Of a stretch of DNA of 64,000 nt, positions 57,142 to 64,000 are shown one piece after another. Position numbers and translations under genes: made by a program. The stretch is from Pseudomonadota bacterium (lineage in GTDB: Bacteria > Pseudomonadota > Gammaproteobacteria > Burkholderiales > Rhodocyclaceae), in assembly GCA_026399515.1 (NCBI GenBank), contig JAPLQT010000038.1, positions 70,196-134,195 of the forward strand, read 5' to 3'. Each line of letters opens with the position of its first letter. Positions within the stretch are counted from its first letter, which is position 1. The notes below the pieces were generated by a model, which was not told the DNA's origin, ran no database searches, and saw nothing but the letters and a program-made list of their open reading frames with translations.

Positions 57142-59067
57142 TCAGGCCGTCGCGAGTTGCGCACCACGCACGCCCCGTTCCTGCAAAAGGCGCTCGATCA
57201 ACGATTCGGGAGACATCTGCCCGAGATCAAGATTGCCTCGGGCACGCACGGCGACCATCCCCGCAGCCTTTTCATTGTCGCCAACGACGACGATGTAAGG
57301 CCGCTTCAACAAGCTATGTTCGCGTATTTTATAGTTTATTTTCTCGCTACGCAAATCGGATTCAACGCGCAGGCCCGCTGAACGTAGTTTTTCCGCCACA
57401 CTGGTCGCGTAATCGGTCTGGCCTTCCGAAATATTCATGACCACCACCTGCACCGGCGAGAGCCATATAGGGAAGGCGCCGGCGTGGTGTTCGATGAGGA
57501 TGCCGATGAAGCGCTCCAGCGATCCGAGCACCGCGCGATGCAGCATGACCGGCGTATGCCGGGCGTTGTCGTCGCCGACATATTCGGCACCGAGGCGTTC
57601 CGGTAGGGAGAAATCGAGCTGCAAGGTGCCGCACTGCCAGACGCGGCCCAGACAATCCTTCAGCGAGAATTCGATCTTCGGTCCGTAAAAGGCTCCTTCG
57701 CCCGGCTGCAGGTCGAATTTCAGCCCCTTGGCTTCGAGCGATTCGGCCAGCGCCGCTTCGGCGCGATCCCAGGCTTCTTCGGAGCCGATGCGTTTTTCCG
57801 GCCGGGTCGACAACTTGACGAGAATTTCCTCGAAGCCGAAATCGGCATACACCTTGCGCAGCAGGTCGATGAAGGCCAGCGACTCGGACTGAACCTGGTC
57901 TTCGGCGCAGAAGATGTGGGCGTCGTCCTGGACGAAGCCGCGCACCCGCATGATGCCGTGCAGGGCGCCGGAAGGCTCATTGCGATGGCAGGAGCCGAAC
58001 TCGGCCAGGCGCAGCGGCAGTTCGCGGTAGCTCTTGATGCCCTGGTTGAAAATCTGGACATGGCCCGGGCAGTTCATCGGCTTCACCGCGTAGTCGCGGT
58101 TTTCCGACGAAGTGGTGAACATGCTCTCGTGATAATTTTCCCAGTGGCCGGATTTTTCCCACAAGGCGCGATCCATTACCTGCGGCGTCTTGACTTCCCG
58201 GTAGCCGTGCTGGGCCAGCAGGCCGCGCATGTATTGCTCGATTTCCAGCCATATCGTCCAGCCATGCGGATGCCAGAACACCATGCCGGGCGCCTCGTCC
58301 TGAAGATGGAATAGGTCGAGCTGGCGGCCGAGCTTGCGGTGGTCGCGCTTCTCCGCCTCTTCCAGCATGTGCAGGTAGGCTTCGAGTTCTTCCTTTTTGG
58401 CCCAGGCGGTGCCGTAGATGCGCTGCAACTGCTCGTTCTTCGGGTCGCCGCGCCAGTAGGCGCCGGCCAGCTTCATCAGCTTGAACACCTTGAGCTTGCC
58501 TGTGGAGGGCACGTGCGGGCCGCGGCACAGGTCGACGAATTCTCCCTCGCGGTAGAGGGAGACTTCCTGATCGGCGGGTATCGCGGCGATCAACTCCGCC
58601 TTGTAGTGCTCGCCGATGGATTTGAAGAATTCGACCGCCTTGTCGCGCTGCCAAACTTCGCGCGTCACCGGAAAATCCTGCTTGGCAAGTTCCGCCATGC
58701 GTTTTTCAATGGCCGTCAGGTCTTCGGGTGTGAATGGCCGTTGGTAGGCGAAGTCGTAGTAGAAACCGTTTTCGACCGTCGGACCGATGGTCACCTGGGC
58801 ATCCGGGAACAGTTGCTTGACGGCGTAAGCGAGCAGGTGGGCGGTCGAATGACGGATCACATCGATGCCGTCGGCATCCTTGTCGGTGACGATGGCGAGC
58901 TTGGCATCGTTCTCGATTAGATGGGACAGATCGACCAGCCTGCCGTCGACGCGACCGGCCAGGGCGGCCTTCGCCAATCCGGGGCCGATGGACGCCGCCA
59001 CTTCCGCCACCGTGACCGGCTGCGGGAAATCTCGTTGGGAGCCATCGGGCAGGGTAAGGACCGGCAT
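57142..59067 (-). CDS. thrS: Threonyl-tRNA synthetase
   Basis: 641 residues from the ATG after GGAA. N-terminal TGS-type domain ([21 protein letters not shown]), editing domain with [20 protein letters not shown], the class II core (RFRPSFF absent here but [34 protein letters not shown], and [20 protein letters not shown] as zinc/core motifs), and the C-terminal anticodon domain ([20 protein letters not shown]). It charges tRNA-Thr and heads the operon thrS-infC-rpmI-rplT-pheS-pheT. Confidence 0.97.
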   Translation of the reverse strand: MPVLTLPDGSQRDFPQPVTVAEVAASIGPGLAKAALAGRVDGRLVDLSHLIENDAKLAIVTDKDADGIDVIRHSTAHLLAYAVKQLFPDAQVTIGPTVENGFYYDFAYQRPFTPEDLTAIEKRMAELAKQDFPVTREVWQRDKAVEFFKSIGEHYKAELIAAIPADQEVSLYREGEFVDLCRGPHVPSTGKLKVFKLMKLAGAYWRGDPKNEQLQRIYGTAWAKKEELEAYLHMLEEAEKRDHRKLGRQLDLFHLQDEAPGMVFWHPHGWTIWLEIEQYMRGLLAQHGYREVKTPQVMDRALWEKSGHWENYHESMFTTSSENRDYAVKPMNCPGHVQIFNQGIKSYRELPLRLAEFGSCHRNEPSGALHGIMRVRGFVQDDAHIFCAEDQVQSESLAFIDLLRKVYADFGFEEILVKLSTRPEKRIGSEEAWDRAEAALAESLEAKGLKFDLQPGEGAFYGPKIEFSLKDCLGRVWQCGTLQLDFSLPERLGAEYVGDDNARHTPVMLHRAVLGSLERFIGILIEHHAGAFPIWLSPVQVVVMNISEGQTDYATSVAEKLRSAGLRVESDLRSEKINYKIREHSLLKRPYIVVVGDNEKAAGMVAVRARGNLDLGQMSPESLIERLLQERGVRGAQLATA

Positions 59068-59368
59068 GATCAATTTTCCAAAATATGTGACAGGGTCATG
59101 TTTCTGATGCGGCCGAAAGCGCCGATTGCCGCAACGCCCGGCTGACAGCCAAAATAAGCCGCCAATTATAGCAAAAGACCGCCCCACGCCGACCGGAGAA
59201 TTTGCCGGCGGGCTTTGCCGCATCTCGCAGAAGCCCCGCGTGGACGGGTTTTTGGCCTTCTTTCATTGAAGTTCTTCAATGACTGCATGCATAATGTTTA
59301 CTTGCAGGTAAAATCGGGCTTTGGCGAGTACAGGACTTTGAGTACAGGACAAACGCCTGGGATCCGGA
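59068..59368. other. Intergenic region with hairpin, 301 bases
   Basis: This lies between the divergent starts of thrS and the GIY-YIG gene. An inverted repeat TCATTGAA, GTTC loop, TTCAATGA covers 59263-59282. The 11-base word GAGTACAGGAC occurs twice, at 59326-59336 and 59340-59350. The thrS promoter should be on the minus strand here, but I could not identify it reliably. No tRNA-like T-box or riboswitch is evident. Confidence 0.4.
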
Positions 59369-59620
59369 ATGACTTGGTATCTTTACATGATCGAATGCGA
59401 GGACGGCAGCATTTACACCGGGATTACACTGGACGTGGCGACACGCTATGCAGCTCATGTCAGCGGCAAGGGCGCCCGGTATACTCGCTCGCATCCTCCC
59501 CGGCGATTGTTGTTCAGCCGCGAGTACGCCGATAAATCATCGGCATTGAAGGCCGAATGCGAAATGAAGCGCTTGACCGCCGGCGAAAAACGTACATTCT
59601 GCGTCCAGCACGATGTCTGA
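59369..59620 (+). CDS. GIY-YIG endonuclease-domain protein
   Basis: 83 residues, a single GIY-YIG domain (YLYMIECEDGSIYTGITLDV), with Arg in VATRYAAHVSGKGARYTRSH and the Glu in ALKAECEMKRLTAGEKR. Small proteins of this type (UPF0213/YhbQ) bind or cut DNA; E. coli YhbQ is a structure-specific nuclease candidate. Its stop overlaps the next small gene's frame. Confidence 0.88.
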   Translation: MTWYLYMIECEDGSIYTGITLDVATRYAAHVSGKGARYTRSHPPRRLLFSREYADKSSALKAECEMKRLTAGEKRTFCVQHDV

Positions 59621-59633
59621 AAAGGAAATAAGC

Positions 59634-59885
59634 ATGACGACTGAAGAACCGCGTTCACCTCACGCAAGACTCCGCGAACTGCTGGCGATACCGGAGCGCC
59701 TGCGTACCGACGCCCAGTGGGATGAAATCATCGAGATCGAGATCAGCCAGGGCCCCAAGAAACCGTCCGGCAATATGTCGAAGCCGTCGTCTCAGGCGCC
59801 GTCGCGCCAGCCTGACAGGAAGCCGTCGGTGCCGGGCAAGCACATGCGCAAGCGGCGACCCGGCGGCGGGCATGAGAAGTCATGA
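59634..59885 (+). CDS. Small basic hypothetical protein
   Basis: 83 residues from an ATG with AAGGAA at 6 bases. The middle (IPERLRTDAQWDEIIEIEIS) is a short helical segment, and the C-terminal half is rich in Pro, Ser, Lys and Arg (SKPSSQAPSRQPDRKPSVPG), probably disordered and nucleic-acid binding. It follows the GIY-YIG gene by 13 bases, or overlaps it if an ATG at 59613 is used. I do not recognise it. Confidence 0.6.
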   Translation: MTTEEPRSPHARLRELLAIPERLRTDAQWDEIIEIEISQGPKKPSGNMSKPSSQAPSRQPDRKPSVPGKHMRKRRPGGGHEKS

Positions 59886-60060
59886 GAAATAAATACTTCG
59901 ACTGAAAGCGCATCCTCGAAGATTCCAGGTAGTGTCTTCAAGACTAGGTATCCCAAACCCGGTGGCGCTGACCTTTGAACCGGCAAGCCCCCGATGGGTT
60001 TGCTCTCCGCCGAGTATCCTGCCGCCCATGCCCGGTGAGGCGGCCTGATAAAATTCTGAC

Positions 60061-61014
60061 ATGAAAAATCGTTCGGTAGCGGCATGGATAGACAGCTTTC
60101 TGGCCGAGCGCAAATTGCGCGCGAATTCGATCATCATCACGGTCTATGGCGATTCGATTGCGTCGCATGGAGGAAGCGTTTGGCTCGGCAGTTTCATCCG
60201 CCTGGTCGAGTCGCTGGGATTGAACCAGAGGATGGTACGCACCAGCGTGTTTCGCCTCGCCAAGGAGAAATGGCTGGTCTCGGAACAGATCGGCCGCAAG
60301 AGTTTCTACAGCTTGACCGCATCCGGCCGGCGTCGTTTCGAGCATGCCCATCGGCGTATTTACGACGAGCCAGTGACGCAATGGGAGGGTGGCTGGCAAA
60401 TCGCCTTGATCACCAGCGGGAAGTTGAATCATTCCCAACGCGATGGATTGCGCAAGGATCTGCTTTGGGAGGGATTCGGGCTCATTGCCCCGGGCGTGCT
60501 GGCGCATCCATCCGACAGCAGCGCGTCCTTGATAGAGATATTGCATGAGAATGAGGTCCACGATTTGGTGGTGGTGATGCAGGCGCGCACGCTCGGCGCA
60601 CTTTCAAGCCGGCCTCTGCAAGAATTGGTGAGGGATTGCTGGAACCTGGAGACCATCGCCCAGGATTACCAGCGCTTCATCAAGCGCTTTCATCCGGTGA
60701 TGCGCTCCTTGAAGACCGCCCATGCGCTTGATCCGGAGCAATGCTTCGTAGTGCGAACATTGTTGATGCATGAATTCCGCAGGGTGCTGTTGCGGGATCC
60801 CCAACTGCCGCCGCAATTGCTGCCCAAGGACTGGCCAGGCGAAACGGCACGCCGGATGTGCCGCGATCTCTACAGCCTGACCCAGTGCGGAGCGGAGCAA
60901 TACCTAATGGATGTGCTGGAAACCGTCGAAGGACAGCTCCCTCCGCCGTCGGAGGATTTTTTTCGGCGATTCGGCGGCGTCCTAGCCAAGGATTGCCGGC
61001 AGGACGCGGCATGA
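60061..61014 (+). CDS. paaX: PaaX-like transcriptional regulator
   Basis: 317 residues. The N-terminal winged helix has SIIITVYGDSIASHGGSVWL, MVRTSVFRLAKEKWLV, then FYSLTASGRRRFEHAHRRIY; the middle region WEGGWQIALI and the C-terminal SLTQCGAEQYL segment match PaaX, the phenylacetyl-CoA-responsive repressor of phenylacetate catabolism. Its stop overlaps the start of an FNR-type reductase (ATGA). No paa catabolic genes lie in the window, so the effector is unknown. The regulator may act on this reductase. Confidence 0.88.
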   Translation: MKNRSVAAWIDSFLAERKLRANSIIITVYGDSIASHGGSVWLGSFIRLVESLGLNQRMVRTSVFRLAKEKWLVSEQIGRKSFYSLTASGRRRFEHAHRRIYDEPVTQWEGGWQIALITSGKLNHSQRDGLRKDLLWEGFGLIAPGVLAHPSDSSASLIEILHENEVHDLVVVMQARTLGALSSRPLQELVRDCWNLETIAQDYQRFIKRFHPVMRSLKTAHALDPEQCFVVRTLLMHEFRRVLLRDPQLPPQLLPKDWPGETARRMCRDLYSLTQCGAEQYLMDVLETVEGQLPPPSEDFFRRFGGVLAKDCRQDAA

Positions 61015-62336
61015 GTCATTTGCAAGTCGCAATTGTCGGTTCCGGCCCGTCGGGGCTGTATGTTGCAGACGCCCTGTCGCGCAAACTGGCGGATGCGCAT
61101 ATCGACCTGATCGACCGGCTGCCGACGCCTCTGGGCCTGCTTCGCGGCGGTGTTGCTCCCGACCATCAGGCGACCAAAACCATCGCCCGACAGTTCGAAC
61201 GCGTATTGGGCAAGGAGCGCGTGCGTTTTCTCGGCAACGTCGCCGTCGGCCGCGACGTAAGTTATTCGGAACTCAAGTCCATTTATGACGTTGTGGTGAT
61301 TTGTATCGGCGCCATGGTCGATCGCCGGATGGGAATCCCTGGGGAAGACCTGGCCGGAGTCTATGGCTCGGGTGCCTCTGTCGCCTGGTACAACGGTTTG
61401 CCTGACGCACGCGATCTCGATCCGCAGCTCGATGCCGGTAGCGTCGCCGTCGTCGGAAATGGCAATGTCGCGCTGGACGTGGTACGCCTGCTGGGAAAGA
61501 CCGAGGACGAGCTGGCGAACTCCGACTTATGCAGTCACGCACGCTTGAAGTTTGCCGCGGCATCGCTCACGGATATCTGGCTGATCGGTCGTCGCGGTCC
61601 GCTGGATGCCGGCTTCACGCCCGCCGAACTGGGCGAGTTGGGCGAACTGTCGCGCGTCGCCATCATCCTCGATGGCGCGCAACTGCCGGTGCAAGTGCCG
61701 GACGATCTGCCGGACGAGCGTCGCCGGGTCGTCGAGAAGAACCTCGCGCTACTGCAAAATTTTGCCGCCCGAGGCGAGCAAGCCGGGAAGTCGATTCGTT
61801 TGCACTTCCTGTTCAACGCCGCTCCGGTGGCGATCTTGGGCGAGACGCGTGCGAACCGCATGAAACTGGAACGGACGCGAGTCGAGAACGGCCGCAGCTC
61901 TATGACGGGTGAGACCTTCGAGATTACCGCCGGCACGGTGATCAGCGCCATCGGTTACCGTTCCTCGCCTTTTCCGGGGCTGCCCTTCGATGACCAGCAT
62001 GGCATCGTCGGCAACCAACTCGGACGTGTCGAGCCCGGTGTTTATACCGCCGGTTGGTGCAAGCGCGGTCCCAACGGCGTTATTCCCGCCAATCGAACGG
62101 ACTCCCTGGCCGTGGCGGAACTTATTATCGGGGATTTTTCCCTCCGCGCGAATCGTGACAAGGCAGGCAGCAAGGAACTTGATCGACTGCTCGTCGAACG
62201 CGGCGTGCATGTCGTGGATTTTGCCGGTTGGCAGAAAATCAACGCTGCTGAAATTGCCCGCGGTGCGTCGCAAGCCAGACCGCGCGAAAAATTTACGCGC
62301 ATGGAAGAATTGCTCGCCGCTGCCGCTGCTTCCTGA
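61011..62336 (+). CDS. fprA: Ferredoxin-NADP reductase, adrenodoxin reductase type (FprA-like)
   Basis: 441 residues from the ATG overlapping the regulator's stop. FAD site VAIVGSGPSGLYVADALSRK and LPTPLGLLRGGVAPDHQATK, NADP site GSVAVVGNGNVALDVVRLLG, and the C-terminal GRVEPGVYTAGWCKRGPNGV with PANRTDSLAVAELI are diagnostic of the adrenodoxin reductase-like group. It passes electrons between NADPH and a ferredoxin. Linked oxygenases or ferredoxins are not in the window. Coupling to a PaaX-like regulator is unusual. Confidence 0.93.
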   Translation: MSHLQVAIVGSGPSGLYVADALSRKLADAHIDLIDRLPTPLGLLRGGVAPDHQATKTIARQFERVLGKERVRFLGNVAVGRDVSYSELKSIYDVVVICIGAMVDRRMGIPGEDLAGVYGSGASVAWYNGLPDARDLDPQLDAGSVAVVGNGNVALDVVRLLGKTEDELANSDLCSHARLKFAAASLTDIWLIGRRGPLDAGFTPAELGELGELSRVAIILDGAQLPVQVPDDLPDERRRVVEKNLALLQNFAARGEQAGKSIRLHFLFNAAPVAILGETRANRMKLERTRVENGRSSMTGETFEITAGTVISAIGYRSSPFPGLPFDDQHGIVGNQLGRVEPGVYTAGWCKRGPNGVIPANRTDSLAVAELIIGDFSLRANRDKAGSKELDRLLVERGVHVVDFAGWQKINAAEIARGASQARPREKFTRMEELLAAAAAS

Positions 62337-62672
62337 ATCGACCCGAATCAACGATCGCCGAGACATCCTGACGGCTCGACGACTGTCGCCATCAGGATGC
62401 CGGGTGGCGTCTTCTATGTAGCTGAAAATAAATGATATAGAGACATGGTGTATTGAAATCATCGGAGTTCTTGATGCATATCATGAGTTTTGAATGTGGC
62501 AATGTCATGATTGCAAAAGTTTTCCCCTGAGATAAATGTCTTCCGACACAGCCCCCGTGCAATCTGTTCAGCCGCGTAAATATCGCATGCGTTTTTCAAG
62601 TCAAACAGCAAGGCTGAGTTGCTACGTGCAATGTTTGCCAGCCTCGCCGGCCATTCCTGAAGCCTGCCTAAA
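62337..62672. other. Intergenic region, 336 bases, with a hairpin
   Basis: CATCCTGA (62364-62371) and TCAGGATG (62392-62399) form an inverted repeat 28 bases after the fprA stop, with no T-run, so it may be a weak terminator. The rest is lower in GC; a 96-residue minus-strand frame at 62459-62749 lacks features and overlaps the next gene, so it is not called. The kinase promoter should be near 62620-62670. Confidence 0.4.
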
Positions 62673-63908
62673 ATGATCAGTCGCTGGAGCCCGCTCAAAT
62701 TCAAGGTAGGCCTATACCTGGCCCTTACATTGACGGTGGCGATGTGCATTTTTACGCTTCTGGTCGTCGAGCATCAGCGGGAGGAACTCCGCCTGGCGAC
62801 GGTCGGCCACCTTTCCAATCTTTCGGAAGTCATCACCAAGAGTACTCGCTATGCGATGCTTCAAAACGAGCCGGAGTATGTAAAACGCATCATTCAGGAC
62901 GTGGGGAAACAAGACAATATCGCGAAGGTAAGAGTCTGGAGCAAGGACGGGAAAATCATCTACTCGTCCTACCCTCCCGAAGTGGGGAAGATGCTGGATC
63001 GAAATGCGGATGGCTGCATACTCTGTTATCCGTTTGCCTCGCCGGCCGGCCAGATTCCAACCGCGGCGACGGCGCGGATTTTTTTTGATCCGGAAGGCCG
63101 CAGAATGGTGGGCAGCATGGAGGTGCTGCACAACGAGCCATCCTGCTACAACGACGCATGTCATGAACACAAGAAATCCGACCCGGTGCTGGGCGTGCTG
63201 GACATCGTCTACTCGGTGGACGAAATCGACAAAACGATGTTCAGGCATAGCCTCATCATTGGCGGATTTTCGCTGGGCTTCATCGTCATCGTGTCGCTGC
63301 TGGTGGGCGGTTTCGTCAGTCGCCTGGTCTATCGGCCACTGCGGGATCTGGAAGATGGCGCCAAAAGGCTTTCATCTGGAAAGCTGGATAAACTGATTCC
63401 GGTGAGAAGCAAAGACGAATTCGGACGAGTCGCGGAATCCTTTAACGCGATGACGCTGGCGCTGAAGAATTCCCAAAAAGAGCTGCAAGAGTGGGCTTAT
63501 ACGCTGGAGCAGAAAGTTGAGGAAAGAACGACGCAATTGCGCATTGCCGAAGCGGAAACGGCGCGTAGCGAAAAACTGGCTTCGGTTGGACTGCTGGCTT
63601 CTGGAATCGCCCATGAGCTGAACAATCCGTTGACGGGCGTGCTGACCTTCTCTTATCTGCTTCGGGAAAAGATGCCGGAGGGAAGCCAGGAAGCGGAGGA
63701 TCTGGATCTGGTGATTCGCGAGACCAAGAGATGCGCGGCGATCATCAGGCGACTCCTGGATTTCGCTCGCGAGAAAAAACCGGAGATGAACTTTTGTGAC
63801 CTCAACAAGATCGTCGAGAATACGCTACGCATCGTCGAGCAACCGGCGTCACTGAACAACATCAGGGCAATTGCATTTGATTTAACCAAGAGAGGCGAGA
63901 CCAAGTAA
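62673..63908 (+). CDS. Sensor kinase with Cys-rich periplasmic domain, lacking the ATPase domain
   Basis: 411 residues. Membrane segments flank a periplasmic domain (about residues 35-190) that holds DGCILCYPF and SCYNDACHEHKKSDPVLGVL, a CX4CH-like motif comparable to c-haem or redox sensor domains in other kinases. HAMP (RLVYRPLRDLEDGAKRLSSG) and the dimerisation/phosphoacceptor domain with His in SGIAHELNNPLTGV follow. The protein stops after NTLRIVEQPASLNNIRAIA, where the HATPase domain should begin. The stop is TAATG, so a new frame (MKPDILEACRRSCGGG) starts at 63908 and leaves the window. It may be a split or truncated kinase. Confidence 0.85.
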   Translation: MISRWSPLKFKVGLYLALTLTVAMCIFTLLVVEHQREELRLATVGHLSNLSEVITKSTRYAMLQNEPEYVKRIIQDVGKQDNIAKVRVWSKDGKIIYSSYPPEVGKMLDRNADGCILCYPFASPAGQIPTAATARIFFDPEGRRMVGSMEVLHNEPSCYNDACHEHKKSDPVLGVLDIVYSVDEIDKTMFRHSLIIGGFSLGFIVIVSLLVGGFVSRLVYRPLRDLEDGAKRLSSGKLDKLIPVRSKDEFGRVAESFNAMTLALKNSQKELQEWAYTLEQKVEERTTQLRIAEAETARSEKLASVGLLASGIAHELNNPLTGVLTFSYLLREKMPEGSQEAEDLDLVIRETKRCAAIIRRLLDFAREKKPEMNFCDLNKIVENTLRIVEQPASLNNIRAIAFDLTKRGETK

Positions 63909-64000
63909 TGAAGCCCGATATTCTGGAAGCCTGTCGGCGGTCTTGCGGCGGCGGCGCAAGCTGCGCTTGGGATACTGTTGATCCTGTCGCAGCAAGGTCA
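63908..64000 (+). CDS. Start of an unidentified coupled reading frame (5' part only)
   Basis: The ATG overlaps the stop of the sensor kinase gene (TAATG), and the frame is open to the window edge (31 codons, MKPDILEACRRSCGGGASC...). No family can be assigned. It may be a real downstream gene or the scar of the event that cut the kinase. Confidence 0.3.
   Translation, partial: MKPDILEACRRSCGGGASCAWDTVDPVAARS

Noticed and set aside
59263..59282. Hairpin before the GIY-YIG gene as a T-box or riboswitch for thrS
   Set aside because: The stem is short and on the wrong side for a thrS leader; no T-box or specifier sequence is visible.
62459..62749. 96-residue minus-strand frame
   Set aside because: No ribosome binding site or motif, and it overlaps the start of the sensor kinase gene.

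Overview
The window is GC-rich bacterial chromosome, most likely from a betaproteobacterium. The best evidence is the block thrS-infC-rpmI-rplT-pheS-pheT-ihfA-merR followed by tRNA-Pro (about 51.4-59.1 kb), an order typical of Betaproteobacteria. Most genes have clear Shine-Dalgarno sites and sit in short operons with ATGA or TAATG stop/start overlaps. I see no prophage, CRISPR array, rRNA or complete insertion sequence. All assignments come from reading motifs and reading frames, without database searches.

Layout. 0-3.4 kb: a secreted matrixin-type metalloprotease (cut by the left edge) translationally coupled to an RCC1-repeat protein. 3.5-6.2 kb: a two-subunit molybdenum hydroxylase (isoquinoline 1-oxidoreductase type). 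6.3-8.6 kb: a coiled-coil protein, a degenerate DEDD exonuclease-fold protein and a thiamine-binding-fold protein. 8.7-14.2 kb: two LysE exporters, a class V aminotransferase, an ABM protein, a 2-hydroxyacid dehydrogenase and a GMC oxidoreductase. 14.4-16.1 kb: an unknown gene and a DUF1778/GNAT toxin-antitoxin pair. 16.3-23.9 kb: a branched-chain amino-acid-type ABC transporter whose permease and two ATPases form one 891-codon frame, then methylmalonate-semialdehyde dehydrogenase and a divergent IclR regulator that share an inverted-repeat operator candidate.

24-28.2 kb: a small exported protein and a homologous pair to the Bacillus DNA-repair proteins MrfA (helicase) and MrfB (exonuclease). 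28.3-32 kb: a methyltransferase, a lipoprotein, a small membrane protein and a winged-helix/TPR regulator preceded by three 11-bp direct repeats. 32.2-36.4 kb: VapBC-type toxin-antitoxin, an MFS exporter and a c-di-GMP phosphodiesterase-like protein. 36.4-39.1 kb: a bufferin-type RiPP (copper-handling peptide) operon, bufA-bufB-bufC-doxX, interrupted by a dispersed repeat. 39.2-46.8 kb: NfeD/SPFH pair, orphan TRAP binding protein, metallo-hydrolase, GST, tRNA hydroxylase TrhP and an M20 peptidase. 46.9-51.2 kb: a 1424-residue CHASE-PAS-GGDEF-EAL-CZB protein. 51.4-59.1 kb: the translation block. 59.4-64 kb: a GIY-YIG protein, a PaaX-type regulator coupled to a ferredoxin-NADP reductase, and a sensor kinase lacking its ATPase domain.

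The most noteworthy items are: the bufferin operon; the MrfAB pair outside Firmicutes; a second copy of the repeat that splits the bufferin operon, sitting between pheS and pheT; a probable frame-joining deletion at the livG/livF junction; the catalytically degenerate exonuclease-fold protein; the coupled protease/RCC1 pair; and a kinase with a CX4CH-type periplasmic motif but no ATPase domain, coupled to a further reading frame at the window edge.
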